In this document: positions 46,901 through 57,407 of the stretch, in pieces
How positions within the stretch are numbered: the first letter of the stretch is position 1
How the letters are laid out: each line of letters begins with the position of its first letter
DNA from: Winogradskyella aurantia
GTDB taxonomy: Bacteria; Bacteroidota; Bacteroidia; Flavobacteriales; Flavobacteriaceae
Direction: 5' to 3'
Length of the DNA: 64,000 nt
Assembly: GCF_002266855.1 (NCBI RefSeq)
Contig: NZ_NGJN01000003.1
Span: forward strand, 124,001-188,000
Made by a program: the position numbers and the translations under genes
Notes under the pieces: model-generated
The model's database searches: none
The model's input: the letters and a program-made list of their open reading frames with translations, nothing else
What the model was told of the DNA's origin: nothing

Positions 46901-49396
46901 TTATTTCTTTTTAGTGGTTGCTTTTTTTCTTGTTTTCTTTTTCGGCGCATTTTTCTCTAACAACACTTTCGCCTCATCAAGGGTCATTTTGCTTACATCA
47001 ACGGTCTTGGCGAGCTCAACTTTTTGTTTTCCTTTTATAACGTTATGCCTTCCCCATCTGGCTTTCTCCACTCTTATTCCTTCTTCTTCCCAAACGTGAA
47101 TCAGTTTATCCTTTTCTTTTTGGATTTTGTCATCAATCAAAGTTACGATGTCTTCTTCAGATAAATTATCCCAGTCATATTTTTTATTCACATTTATGAA
47201 CATATTGTTCCATTTAATGAATGGACCAAATCGACCTTTTCCCTTAGTCACGTCCGAACCCTTGTACGTATATATTGGAGCATCTGCTTTTTCCTTCTCC
47301 TTAATATATACTATCGCCTCATCAAGCTCAACCGATAAAGGGTCAACCCCTTTGGGTAGGGATACAAATTTTTTACCGTATCGCACATAAGGTCCAAAGC
47401 GCCCAATATTAACCTCAACTTCATCCTCATTGTAATGGCCTAAAGACTTCGGTAACTTAAACAGATCCATTGCTTCCTCAAATGTAATCGAGTTCAATTG
47501 CTGGTCTGGTGATAAGCTCGCGAATTTTGGTTTCTCTTCCTCCTCAGCTGTACCAATCTGAACCATAGGTCCAAACTTACCGAGCCTCACACTTACTTGT
47601 CTTCCAGTCTTTGGGTCTGTTCCCAGAATACGTTCTCCAGATTCACGGTCGGCATTTTCTTGCACATCTTCAACCTGAGGATGAAACCCTTTATAAAAAT
47701 CCTTCATCATTTCACGCCAGTCCTCCTTACCTTCGGCAATATCATCGAAACTTTCTTCTACCTTGGCCGTAAAATTATAGTCTAAAATACTTTCAAAATG
47801 ATTGACTAAAAAATCCGTAACAATCATTCCTATGTCTGTAGGAACAAGTTTTCCTTTGTCTGAACCCACACGCTCAGTTAGTTGTTTCTCTTTTATTTGA
47901 TTGGCCTTAAGAGTAAGCTGAATATAATTACGCTCATTACCATCTACTGTTCCCTTTTCTACATAATTCCTATTTTGAATCGTTGAAATGGTTGGCGCGT
48001 ACGTAGACGGTCTACCAATCCCTAATTCTTCTAACTTTTTAACCAATGAGGCTTCCGTATATCTGGCAGGAGGTCTCGTAAACCTTTCCGTAGCGGTTAT
48101 ATAATTCTTCGTTAATGCTTGTTTAACTTTTAAGTCTGGTAAAAGACCGGACTGTTCTGTTTCTTCGTCATCCGTTCCTTCAAGATAAACCTTGAGAAAA
48201 CCTTCAAACGTAATGATTTCTCCATTGGCCGAGAATTGCTCCTGAACCTTTTGATTGGAATTTACTTTTATCCTAACATTGGTGCGCTCTAATTTGGCTT
48301 CACTCATTTGTGAGGCGATAGCGCGTTTCCAGATTAAATCATAAAGTCGTGCCTGGTCCCTTTCAGCATTTACGGTTTGGTTTCCGAAGTCGGTAGGCCT
48401 TATAGCCTCATGTGCTTCTTGGGCACCTTTAGATTTACCTTTATAGTTTCTCGGTTTACTGTAAGAAGCGCCATAGGAGGATACAATAGCATTTTCAGCA
48501 CCTTTCTTGGCCTCATTTGACAAATTAACGCTATCAGTTCTCATATAGGTAATAAGTCCTGCTTCATATAAGCGCTGTGCATTACTCATGGTTCTACTCA
48601 CCGAAAATCCCAATTTGCGGGAAGCTTCCTGTTGCAACGTTGATGTTGTAAAGGGAGGTGCAGGTGATTTCTTTACAGGCTTTTTTTCTAATTCAGAAAC
48701 CTCATAAGTGGCATTAATATTCTTTTCCAAAAAGGCTTCTGCCTCTTTTTTTGAATTAAAATTACTTGGAAGTTTCGCTTTAAAAGATGCACCGTCATCT
48801 GTTTTAAACTCAGCATCAACTCTAAAAGATGCCTGGGCGTTGAATGAATTTATTTCCCTTTCGCGCTCTACAATCAACCTTACAGAAACCGATTGTACGC
48901 GACCAGCCGATAAGCCTCCTTTAACCTTACGCCATAAAACGGGTGATAGTTCGTAGCCTACTATGCGATCCAGCACGCGCCTTGCCTGTTGCGCATCTAC
49001 TAAATGATAATCTATACTTCTAGGGTTTTCAATAGCCTTGGTAATAGCGCTCTTAGTAATTTCGTGAAAAACTATACGCTTGGTTTTAGATTTATCTAGA
49101 GCTAGTGTTTCCGCTAAATGCCATGCAATAGCCTCCCCTTCACGGTCTTCATCACTAGCCAACCAGACTATCTCAGCTTTTTTAGCTAGTTCCTTAAGTT
49201 TCTTAACAACATCTTTCTTATCCTTTGATACCTGATATTTTGGTTCGAAATCGCCATCAACATCAACTCCCAACTCCTTTGAAGGAAGATCCGCAATATG
49301 ACCAAAACTGGACTCGACCCTGTAGTCCTTTCCTAAAAATTTCTCTATGGTTTTGGCCTTTGCAGGAGACTCAACAATGACTAAATTCTTTGGCAT
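46901..49396 (-). CDS. topA: DNA topoisomerase I
   Basis: Type IA topoisomerase that relaxes negatively supercoiled DNA. The Toprim domain is at the N-terminus (NLVIVESPAKAKTIEKFLG, then ASDEDREGEAIAWHL); the catalytic tyrosine is in GLITYMRTDSVNLS (about residue 285). The C-terminal part has several Topo_C repeats of the TGRQVSVRLGKFGPMVQIG type instead of zinc fingers, and a Lys-rich end (PKKKTRKKATTKKK). Length 831 fits the Bacteroidota form. The arginase-fold gene follows after 6 bases. Confidence 0.97.
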   Translation of the reverse strand: MPKNLVIVESPAKAKTIEKFLGKDYRVESSFGHIADLPSKELGVDVDGDFEPKYQVSKDKKDVVKKLKELAKKAEIVWLASDEDREGEAIAWHLAETLALDKSKTKRIVFHEITKSAITKAIENPRSIDYHLVDAQQARRVLDRIVGYELSPVLWRKVKGGLSAGRVQSVSVRLIVEREREINSFNAQASFRVDAEFKTDDGASFKAKLPSNFNSKKEAEAFLEKNINATYEVSELEKKPVKKSPAPPFTTSTLQQEASRKLGFSVSRTMSNAQRLYEAGLITYMRTDSVNLSNEAKKGAENAIVSSYGASYSKPRNYKGKSKGAQEAHEAIRPTDFGNQTVNAERDQARLYDLIWKRAIASQMSEAKLERTNVRIKVNSNQKVQEQFSANGEIITFEGFLKVYLEGTDDEETEQSGLLPDLKVKQALTKNYITATERFTRPPARYTEASLVKKLEELGIGRPSTYAPTISTIQNRNYVEKGTVDGNERNYIQLTLKANQIKEKQLTERVGSDKGKLVPTDIGMIVTDFLVNHFESILDYNFTAKVEESFDDIAEGKEDWREMMKDFYKGFHPQVEDVQENADRESGERILGTDPKTGRQVSVRLGKFGPMVQIGTAEEEEKPKFASLSPDQQLNSITFEEAMDLFKLPKSLGHYNEDEVEVNIGRFGPYVRYGKKFVSLPKGVDPLSVELDEAIVYIKEKEKADAPIYTYKGSDVTKGKGRFGPFIKWNNMFINVNKKYDWDNLSEEDIVTLIDDKIQKEKDKLIHVWEEEGIRVEKARWGRHNVIKGKQKVELAKTVDVSKMTLDEAKVLLEKNAPKKKTRKKATTKKK

Positions 49397-49505
49397 GCTA
49401 AATTTTTTTTGAGGTTACAAATGTATATGAAAATAAAGATACAATCCTAATTTACCGAAAAAGTGCTAGGATTTTTAGTGGGTATTTAAGGATTGCTCCA
49501 ACGAT

Positions 49506-49534
49506 AAAAGCCTTGTGTTACACAAGGCTTTTAT
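49506..49534 (-). terminator. Hairpin terminator after the membrane protein at 49566
   Basis: AAAAGCCTTGTGT and ACACAAGGCTTTT form a 12-13-pair perfect stem. The T run on the minus strand is short (TTTTA). It lies between the membrane protein gene and topA and separates their transcription. Confidence 0.75.
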
Positions 49535-49565
49535 TATACTTTATAAAGGATAATTAAAAAAATAA

Positions 49566-50366
49566 TTATTCGGAAACGGTGTGTTCTATAATCTGATTTG
49601 CTGAATCTTCCTGATCAAATCCAATCACATCTTTATAAATTAAGTATGGTGGTAAATACCCGAAGGATTGTGTTACATAAATACCCACAAAACAAAGTAA
49701 CATGCCAACAATACCTGCTAACAATCCACAAACGATCAAAAGACCAAAGGTGATGAGCCATTTTCGGTTTCCTAATTTAAAACTCAGATTAATGATTTCT
49801 GATACAGATTTTTCTGGGTTAAAGGCATAAACCACAAAGACGTAACTTAGCGGTACCAGAGCATAAATTAAAGGAATAACGCATAAGAGTGCAGCAAGAA
49901 GTGATATGCCAATGTACGCTACTCCCAATGTTATGGTCTTTGATAGGTAAGGTTTTTTGAAAAAATAGAAATAATCTTCCTTCCCCATTTCTTCAAAGTC
50001 CTTAAGTTTACATATCCTATAAAAAGCAGCCTTTAGAGCAACACCAATGATACTCAAAACCAAAATAGCAAATACATAAAGGACTCCCATGACCACGAAT
50101 ACCATAGGGCTGATATCTGGTTCACCATAAGAGCTGTATCCGTATTCATCATAAGATGCTGCAGCTACAGTATCTAGGACACCCATAAAAATAAGGGGTA
50201 TATAAACAATCATCGCCACAGGTATGGCTAGAACCATATTTAACAATATTGTGATTAAACCTTGTACCCATACCTTTTTGAAAAGTTCTATGGATTGATT
50301 GAATAAAGTGCCAAAATCTAAGTCTTTCGCATTTTGTATGCGCTCTTGAATTACTTGTAATTTCAT
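49566..50366 (-). CDS. Multipass membrane protein, unknown function
   Basis: A 266-residue inner-membrane protein with about six membrane segments: FNQSIELFKKVWVQGLITILLNMVLAIPVAMIVYIPLIFMG at the start, VFVVMGVLYVFAILVLSIIGVAL in the middle and GLLIVCGLLAGIVGMLLCFVGIYV near the end. This glycerophosphoryl-diester/DUF975-like plan is frequent in Flavobacteria and often carries misleading names; I assign no function. I start it at ATG 50366; the longer frame from TTG 50393 adds only MIYQPISII. It is divergent from miaB. Confidence 0.85.
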   Translation of the reverse strand: MKLQVIQERIQNAKDLDFGTLFNQSIELFKKVWVQGLITILLNMVLAIPVAMIVYIPLIFMGVLDTVAAASYDEYGYSSYGEPDISPMVFVVMGVLYVFAILVLSIIGVALKAAFYRICKLKDFEEMGKEDYFYFFKKPYLSKTITLGVAYIGISLLAALLCVIPLIYALVPLSYVFVVYAFNPEKSVSEIINLSFKLGNRKWLITFGLLIVCGLLAGIVGMLLCFVGIYVTQSFGYLPPYLIYKDVIGFDQEDSANQIIEHTVSE

Positions 50367-50441
50367 AATGATTGATATTGGTTGATATATCAAAAGAAGG
50401 TTATTTTTATCAGAAATTCAAATAAATATTATATCTGCCAC

Positions 50442-50474
50442 TTTGTCATAATCTCTAAATTAATCGTATCTTTG
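50442..50474 (+). promoter_or_regulatory. Promoter of miaB
   Basis: TTTG at 50442-50445, a 21-base spacer and TATCTTTG at 50467-50474 match the Bacteroidota consensus fully, 35 bases before the ATG at 50510. This also supports the ATG against the upstream TTG at 50483. Confidence 0.65.
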
Positions 50475-50509
50475 CATGCTTATTGTCCTTTGAGCAAATA
50501 AGAATTGAA

Positions 50510-51958
50510 ATGGAAAAAATCATAGACGAAAACAAACAAGGGAAAGCCCTGGTATTAGAGCAGACACGAGGCAATAACAAAAAGTTGTTTATTGAAAGTT
50601 ATGGCTGCCAAATGAACTTTAGTGATAGTGAAATAGTCGCATCTATTTTAGCTAAACAGGGGTTTAATACCACCCAAAATATGGAGGAGGCCGATCTTGT
50701 TTTGGTAAACACCTGTTCTATTAGAGACAAGGCAGAACAAACCGTTAGGAAACGTCTAAAAAAATACAATGCCGTAAAACAAGAAGTAAATCCAGCAATG
50801 AAAGTAGGTGTTTTAGGCTGTATGGCCGAACGTCTTAAAACCAAATTCCTCGAGGAGGAGAAAATTGTTGATTTGGTGGTTGGCCCCGATGCATATAAAG
50901 ATTTACCCAACCTGCTTGCCGAAGTAGATGAGGGCCGAGAGGCCATAAACGTTATATTATCTAAAGAAGAAACTTACGGCGATATAGCTCCCGTAAGATT
51001 AAATAGTAATGGTGTCACCGCATTCGTGTCAATAACTAGAGGTTGCGACAATATGTGTACCTTCTGTGTCGTTCCTTTTACACGAGGAAGAGAACGTAGT
51101 CGAGACCCTCAAAGTATTATTGAAGAAGTAAATGATTTGTGGTCTAAAGGCTATAGAGAGGTTACCTTGTTGGGACAAAACGTAGATAGTTATTTGTGGT
51201 ACGGCGGAGGTCTTAAAAAAGACTTCACCAAAGCTTCGGAATTACAAAAAGCAACTGCTGTAAATTTTGCCGGTCTTTTAGACCTTTGTGCCAAGGCACA
51301 ACCTAAAATGCGTTTTAGATTCTCCACATCAAACCCCCAAGATTTTACCTTGGACGTGATTGAGACCATGGCGAAGCACAGAAATATTTGCAATTATATC
51401 CACCTGCCTGTTCAAAGCGGAAGCAACCGTATTTTAAAAGCCATGAACCGTTTGCACACTCGCGAGGAATATTTCGAGTTAATTGACAATATTAAACGCC
51501 TGATACCGGATTGTGGCATTTCACAAGATATGATTGCGGGTTTCCCTACGGAAACAGAAGAAGACCATCAAGACACCTTAAGTTTGATGGAATATGTTAA
51601 ATACGATTTTGGATTTATGTTTGCTTATTCCGAACGACCAGGAACTTTGGCAGAACGAAAAATGGAAGATGATATCCCAGAGGCTGTTAAGAAAAGACGT
51701 TTAACTGAAATTATTGAGTTACAACAAAAACATAGCCTATATAGAACACAACAGCACCTTGGCAAGGTTGAGGAAGTTTTGATTGAAAAGGCCTCTAAGC
51801 GTTCAGATGCCCATTGGTCAGGACGTAACAGTCAGAACACCGTAGTGGTATTTCCTAAAGAACACTATAAAGTAGGAGAATTTGTAAACGTTAAGATACT
51901 GGATTGCACCAGTGCGACGCTTTTAGGTGAGGCGGTTGGCTATTCCATTAATAATTAA
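50510..51958 (+). CDS. miaB: tRNA-2-methylthio-N6-dimethylallyladenosine synthase MiaB
   Basis: Radical SAM methylthiotransferase that modifies A37 of tRNAs reading UNN codons. The N-terminal UPF0004 domain has the auxiliary cluster cysteines ([14 protein letters not shown], Cys33; [20 protein letters not shown]); the radical SAM cluster is [22 protein letters not shown] (Cys179, Cys183, Cys186). A TRAM domain ends the protein. Starting at ATG 50510 gives 482 residues. Confidence 0.97.
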   Translation: MEKIIDENKQGKALVLEQTRGNNKKLFIESYGCQMNFSDSEIVASILAKQGFNTTQNMEEADLVLVNTCSIRDKAEQTVRKRLKKYNAVKQEVNPAMKVGVLGCMAERLKTKFLEEEKIVDLVVGPDAYKDLPNLLAEVDEGREAINVILSKEETYGDIAPVRLNSNGVTAFVSITRGCDNMCTFCVVPFTRGRERSRDPQSIIEEVNDLWSKGYREVTLLGQNVDSYLWYGGGLKKDFTKASELQKATAVNFAGLLDLCAKAQPKMRFRFSTSNPQDFTLDVIETMAKHRNICNYIHLPVQSGSNRILKAMNRLHTREEYFELIDNIKRLIPDCGISQDMIAGFPTETEEDHQDTLSLMEYVKYDFGFMFAYSERPGTLAERKMEDDIPEAVKKRRLTEIIELQQKHSLYRTQQHLGKVEEVLIEKASKRSDAHWSGRNSQNTVVVFPKEHYKVGEFVNVKILDCTSATLLGEAVGYSINN

Positions 51959-52036
51959 TCCGTATTGTTAACCTAACTTTAGTAAAGGAAATTATTGGAC
52001 TGCCAAGTACATTAACGATAAATCACAACAGCTAAA

Positions 52037-53305
52037 ATGGAATCTATTCAAGCTATAAAACAACGATTTGGAATCATAGGCAACGACCCTAAACTCAATC
52101 GTGCTCTTGAAAAAGCTATTCAGGTTGCCCCTACTGATATTTCTGTGCTTGTCACTGGTGAAAGTGGTGTTGGTAAAGAAAGTATTCCTAAAATCATCCA
52201 TCAATTATCTCATCGCAAACACGGTAAGTACATAGCTGTTAACTGTGGTGCAATACCTGAAGGAACTATAGACAGTGAATTGTTTGGCCATGAAAAAGGG
52301 GCTTTTACGGGCGCTACCCAAACACGTTCAGGCTATTTCGAGGTAGCAGATGGAGGCACTATATTTTTAGATGAAGTTGGAGAACTACCTTTAACTACAC
52401 AGGTGCGCTTACTTCGGGTTTTGGAAAACGGGGAGTTTATAAAAGTTGGTTCCAGCAAAGTTCAAAAAACCAATGTGAGGATTGTCGCTGCAACCAATGT
52501 CGATATGTTTGAGGCGATTAAGAAAGAAAAGTTCAGAGAAGATTTATATTACCGTTTAAGTACCGTTGACATTCATTTACCAGCTCTTCGTGAGCGCAAG
52601 GACGATATTCATTTATTGTTCAGAAAGTTTGCGAGTGACTTTGCTATTAAGTATAAAATGCCGACCGTAAAACTTACTGATGATGCCGTCAATTTATTAA
52701 TAAAATATAGATGGAATGGAAATATTCGCCAATTACGAAATGTTGCTGAACAGATTTCTATTTTAGAGCAAAACAGAACTATAAGCGCTACGACACTTCA
52801 AAAGTATTTACCAAGCACCGGTAACAATCTACCTGCCGTAATCAACCCTTCGAAGTCAGAAAGTGATTTCAGTAGTGAGCGAGAGATTTTATACAAAGTG
52901 TTATTCGACATGAAGAGCGATCTCAATGATTTAAAAAAGCTGACCATGGAGCTTATGAAATCTGGTAACGCTTCTGATGTACAAAAAGATAACGAGCGCC
53001 TTATACAGAAAATTTACGGCGAGGATGACGAAGACTCCTTTGAAAATTCAGAAGAAAATAACCTAGAGGTCTTATCTATCCCCGAACATTCAGAGGTTAT
53101 TGAAAAACCTTCAAATGAAGCAGATGACAAATATCATTTTGCTGAAGAGATTGAGGAAGAAGAAACACTTTCCTTACAAGACAAGGAATTGGAGTTAATC
53201 AAAAAATCCTTAGAGCGTCATAAAGGAAAGCGTAAATTAGCCGCAGCAGAGCTTGGGATAAGCGAAAGAACATTATATAGAAAAATCAAGCAGTACGACC
53301 TTTAA
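52037..53305 (+). CDS. Sigma-54-dependent transcriptional activator without receiver domain
   Basis: An NtrC-family AAA+ activator of 422 residues. Walker [10 protein letters not shown] (41-49), the sigma-54 contact loop GAFTGA (88-93), Walker [12 protein letters not shown] (106-116), and arginine-finger region [25 protein letters not shown] are intact. A variable acidic segment (about 270-365) leads to a C-terminal Fis-type helix-turn-helix ([21 protein letters not shown]). There is no N-terminal receiver or sensor domain, so control may come from a partner protein or from expression. Located 78 bases after miaB and 57 before lptE. Confidence 0.93.
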   Translation: MESIQAIKQRFGIIGNDPKLNRALEKAIQVAPTDISVLVTGESGVGKESIPKIIHQLSHRKHGKYIAVNCGAIPEGTIDSELFGHEKGAFTGATQTRSGYFEVADGGTIFLDEVGELPLTTQVRLLRVLENGEFIKVGSSKVQKTNVRIVAATNVDMFEAIKKEKFREDLYYRLSTVDIHLPALRERKDDIHLLFRKFASDFAIKYKMPTVKLTDDAVNLLIKYRWNGNIRQLRNVAEQISILEQNRTISATTLQKYLPSTGNNLPAVINPSKSESDFSSEREILYKVLFDMKSDLNDLKKLTMELMKSGNASDVQKDNERLIQKIYGEDDEDSFENSEENNLEVLSIPEHSEVIEKPSNEADDKYHFAEEIEEEETLSLQDKELELIKKSLERHKGKRKLAAAELGISERTLYRKIKQYDL

Positions 53306-53362
53306 AAAAGTTTAGGACATTCGTCTAAATATTAATAACTTATTCCGATTTTTGACAAGACA

Positions 53363-53866
53363 ATGAGGAGCATAAAATACATATTACTTTATTCACTTTC
53401 ACTTCTTGTTTTTAGTTGTGGTATTTATTCATTTACAGGTGCGGACACAGGAAATGCCAAGAGTTTTCAAGTCAATTTTTTTCAGAATAATGCACCGTTG
53501 ATAGAACCGCAACTCGATATAGACTTTACCAATGCCCTACAAGACCTGATAGTTAATCAAACCAATTTAGACTTGGTTACCTCGGGAGGTGATTTAGTTT
53601 TTGAAGGGGAAATTGTAGAATACAGAATAGCACCAATGACGGCGACGGCAGACAGCAGAGCCGCTCAAAACCGATTGACTATTGGTGTAAATGTTAGGTA
53701 TTTTAATACTTTAGATGAAGAAAAGGACTTTGAGCAACGTTTTTCCTTTTTCTATGATTATCCCGCCAATGACCAACTTACTGGCAGTACAAAAGAAGCT
53801 GCATTCGCAGAGATTTTTGAGCGAATTACCCAAGATATTTTTAACACCTCACTGGCTAACTGGTAG
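53363..53866 (+). CDS. lptE: LPS-assembly lipoprotein LptE
   Basis: Outer-membrane lipoprotein that plugs LptD in lipopolysaccharide export. The 167-residue product has a lipobox LVFSCGIYSFTGA (Cys19), then the LptE-type alpha/beta core (KSFQVNFFQNNAPLIEPQLDIDFTNALQDLIVNQT, then VFEGEIVEYRIAPM and NRLTIGVNVRYFN). The GIYSFTGA start is typical of the Bacteroidota family. It sits three bases before the TPR protein and is part of a lptE-TPR-secG run. Confidence 0.93.
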   Translation: MRSIKYILLYSLSLLVFSCGIYSFTGADTGNAKSFQVNFFQNNAPLIEPQLDIDFTNALQDLIVNQTNLDLVTSGGDLVFEGEIVEYRIAPMTATADSRAAQNRLTIGVNVRYFNTLDEEKDFEQRFSFFYDYPANDQLTGSTKEAAFAEIFERITQDIFNTSLANW

Positions 53867-53869
53867 TTT

Positions 53870-54808
53870 ATGCAGCGGCAGGACCTAACATACCTTCTAC
53901 AACATCCGGAAAACGTCATGGCTTCCCAGACGGACAGTTTATCTAAAACTATTAAAGAATACCCCTACTTTCAAGCTATTAGAGCCGTTTATCTTAAAGG
54001 ATTAAAGCAAAAGGAAAGTTATAAGTACAACAATGCCCTAAAAATGACTGCGGCACATACCACAGACCGCAGCGTTTTGTTCGACTATATAACTTCAGAG
54101 GTCTTTAATCAAAATGAAATATCGGAGCAAATTAAACACAATGCTGAACACTTAAAGGCCATCAAAGTGAATTCTGCAGAAGATATTTCGGTAAATAAAA
54201 GCGTTACTATTGATGAGGCCTTAAAGCAGCATATCCGCGCCACAGAAGGTGTTCTAGACCCTGGCTTATTCAAGGAGAAGCCCGAAACCAAAAAAGCTAA
54301 TGAGGGTACAACAACCCAAGACCCAAAATTAACGGATACGATTATTTCTGTGGATGTGGCTAACATTTCACCCGAAAAAACACTGGGCATCGGTAAGCCT
54401 TTGGAATTCGATAAAAATGAAAGTCACTCTTTTACGGAATGGTTAAAGATTACCAATTTTAAGCCTATTGATAGAAAAGAAGAACAAGAACAAGAAACTG
54501 ACGAAAAACCGGCGGATAGTGCTCCTCTAAACAATAAAATTGAGCTTATCGATAGATTTATTGCAGATAACCCAAAGATAAAACCTATTACGGATGGCCA
54601 GTCTAAACCAAAACTTGTCAACAACGACGATGAGCAATTAGACCATTTAATGACAGAGACCTTGGCACGTATCTATTTAGAGCAAAAAAACTACGATAAG
54701 GCCATTCAATCTTATAGGATTTTAAGTTTGAAATATCCAGAAAAAAGTAGTTTCTTTGCACACCAAATTAAAGCAGTACAAGAATTAAAAGAAAATAATA
54801 AGACTTAA
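53870..54808 (+). CDS. TPR-containing protein of unknown function
   Basis: A 312-residue soluble protein without signal peptide. The first 90 residues are helical (LLQHPENVMASQTDSLSKTIKEYPYFQAIRAVYLKGLKQ), the middle is acidic and likely disordered, and the C-terminus holds a tetratricopeptide unit (LARIYLEQKNYDKAIQSYRILSLKYPEKSSFFAHQIKAV, about 263-301). The conserved KEYPYFQAI segment suggests protein contact. It is encoded between lptE and secG with gaps of 3 and 1 bases, so a link to envelope biogenesis is plausible. I do not know a function. Confidence 0.85.
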   Translation: MQRQDLTYLLQHPENVMASQTDSLSKTIKEYPYFQAIRAVYLKGLKQKESYKYNNALKMTAAHTTDRSVLFDYITSEVFNQNEISEQIKHNAEHLKAIKVNSAEDISVNKSVTIDEALKQHIRATEGVLDPGLFKEKPETKKANEGTTTQDPKLTDTIISVDVANISPEKTLGIGKPLEFDKNESHSFTEWLKITNFKPIDRKEEQEQETDEKPADSAPLNNKIELIDRFIADNPKIKPITDGQSKPKLVNNDDEQLDHLMTETLARIYLEQKNYDKAIQSYRILSLKYPEKSSFFAHQIKAVQELKENNKT

Positions 54809-54809
54809 A

Positions 54810-55157
54810 ATGAGTGCATTTACAATTTTTCTAACATTAATAGTTATAGTTGCCTTCCTATTGGTTGTAGTGATTATGGTGCAAAATCCAAAAGGTGGAG
54901 GGTTGTCCTCTTCATTCGGAGGTGGAGGCACTCAACAATTAGGTGGTGTAAAAAAGACAGGTGACTTTTTAGATAAGAGCACATGGTTTTTAGCAACGGC
55001 ATTAATTATTTTGATATTAGCCTCTAATCTTACTATAGATTCAGGAATTAGTGCAGAGTCAAAGGCCTTAGATGTTGAAGAAACAACAGAGATGCCTGTA
55101 CTGCCAGCACCAAGCGCTGACGAAACTCCAGCAACCGGTGACACGACAGACGAATAA
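54810..55157 (+). CDS. secG: Preprotein translocase subunit SecG
   Basis: Small membrane subunit of the Sec translocon. The 115-residue product has two membrane segments (about 4-24 and 54-73) around the conserved loop VQNPKGGGLSSSFGGGGTQQLGGVKKTGDFLDKSTWFLA, and an acidic, Ala/Pro/Thr-rich tail of about 35 residues that is longer than in E. coli SecG but usual in Bacteroidota. A terminator follows. Confidence 0.95.
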   Translation: MSAFTIFLTLIVIVAFLLVVVIMVQNPKGGGLSSSFGGGGTQQLGGVKKTGDFLDKSTWFLATALIILILASNLTIDSGISAESKALDVEETTEMPVLPAPSADETPATGDTTDE

Positions 55158-55178
55158 TACACAAACATAATATCATTA

Positions 55179-55206
55179 AAGCCAGCTTAAACAGCTGGCT
55201 TTTTTA
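55179..55206 (+). terminator. Rho-independent terminator after secG
   Basis: GCCAGC pairs with GCTGGC around TTAAACA, followed by six T residues, separating secG from groES. Confidence 0.9.
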
Positions 55207-55216
55207 TTACTGAAAC

Positions 55217-55250
55217 TTTGTCAGTCCTCTTCAATTGGCACAATTTTCGA
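55217..55250 (+). promoter_or_regulatory. Candidate regulated promoter of groESL, sigma-54-like
   Basis: TTTGTCAG (55217-55224) is followed by TTGGCACAATTTTCGA (55235-55250). The second block has the -24 part of a sigma-54 promoter (TGGCAC at 55236-55241) and, at correct spacing, TCGA in place of the -12 TTGC. No TAnnTTTG element lies in the same place. It is 52 bases before the groES start. Confidence 0.35.
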
Positions 55251-55301
55251 ACATCAGCAACGTATTCAAATAATAATTAATTAACTAAAATATTAAACAG
55301 A

Positions 55302-55577
55302 ATGAGCTTAAACATTAAACCATTAGCAGACAGAGTTCTTGTAGAACCTATGGAAGCTGAAACTAAGACCGCATCTGGTATTATAATTCCAGATAACGCA
55401 AAGGAAAAACCGCAAAAGGGCACTGTAGTTGCCATTGGCAACGGTAAAAAAGACGAACCTTTAACAGTTAAAGTTGGTGACACTGTACTTTATGGAAAAT
55501 ACGGTGGGACCGAACTTAAGCTTGAAGGTAAGGACTATTTGATGATGCGCGAAAGTGATATTCTGGCAATTATTTAA
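55302..55577 (+). CDS. groES: Co-chaperonin GroES
   Basis: The lid of the GroEL chaperonin. The 91-residue product has the full family pattern: [44 protein letters not shown] with the mobile loop at about 17-30, and [34 protein letters not shown] at the end. groEL follows after 119 bases, with no terminator between them. Confidence 0.98.
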   Translation: MSLNIKPLADRVLVEPMEAETKTASGIIIPDNAKEKPQKGTVVAIGNGKKDEPLTVKVGDTVLYGKYGGTELKLEGKDYLMMRESDILAII

Positions 55578-55666
55578 TTGTAAACAACAATAAACAAAAA
55601 CTAAATTCTAAACGCTCAAATGATAATTCGAAAGTTCCTCATTGGAATGTAGTCTTTGAACTTTGA

Positions 55667-57328
<1,662 letters not shown>

Positions 57329-57357
57329 AAACATCTATTTAAATAAGAACTAGTATC

Positions 57358-57392
57358 AAAAAACCCTATGACTTGTGCATAGGGTTTTTTTT
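57358..57392. terminator. Bidirectional terminator between groEL and the TlpA-like gene
   Basis: AAAACCCTATG and CATAGGGTTTT arms form a stem of about 11 pairs with A/T runs on both flanks, serving groEL (plus) and the convergent TlpA-like gene (minus). Confidence 0.9.
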
Positions 57393-57407
57393 GATGTAAG
57401 ACTAGTT

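Noticed and set aside
54109..54390. Open frame on the minus strand inside the TPR protein gene, and many similar antisense frames (for example 33169-33492, 56302-56763)
   Set aside because: They lie fully within recognised genes in other frames, have low-complexity products rich in Ser, Leu or Phe, and match no family pattern.
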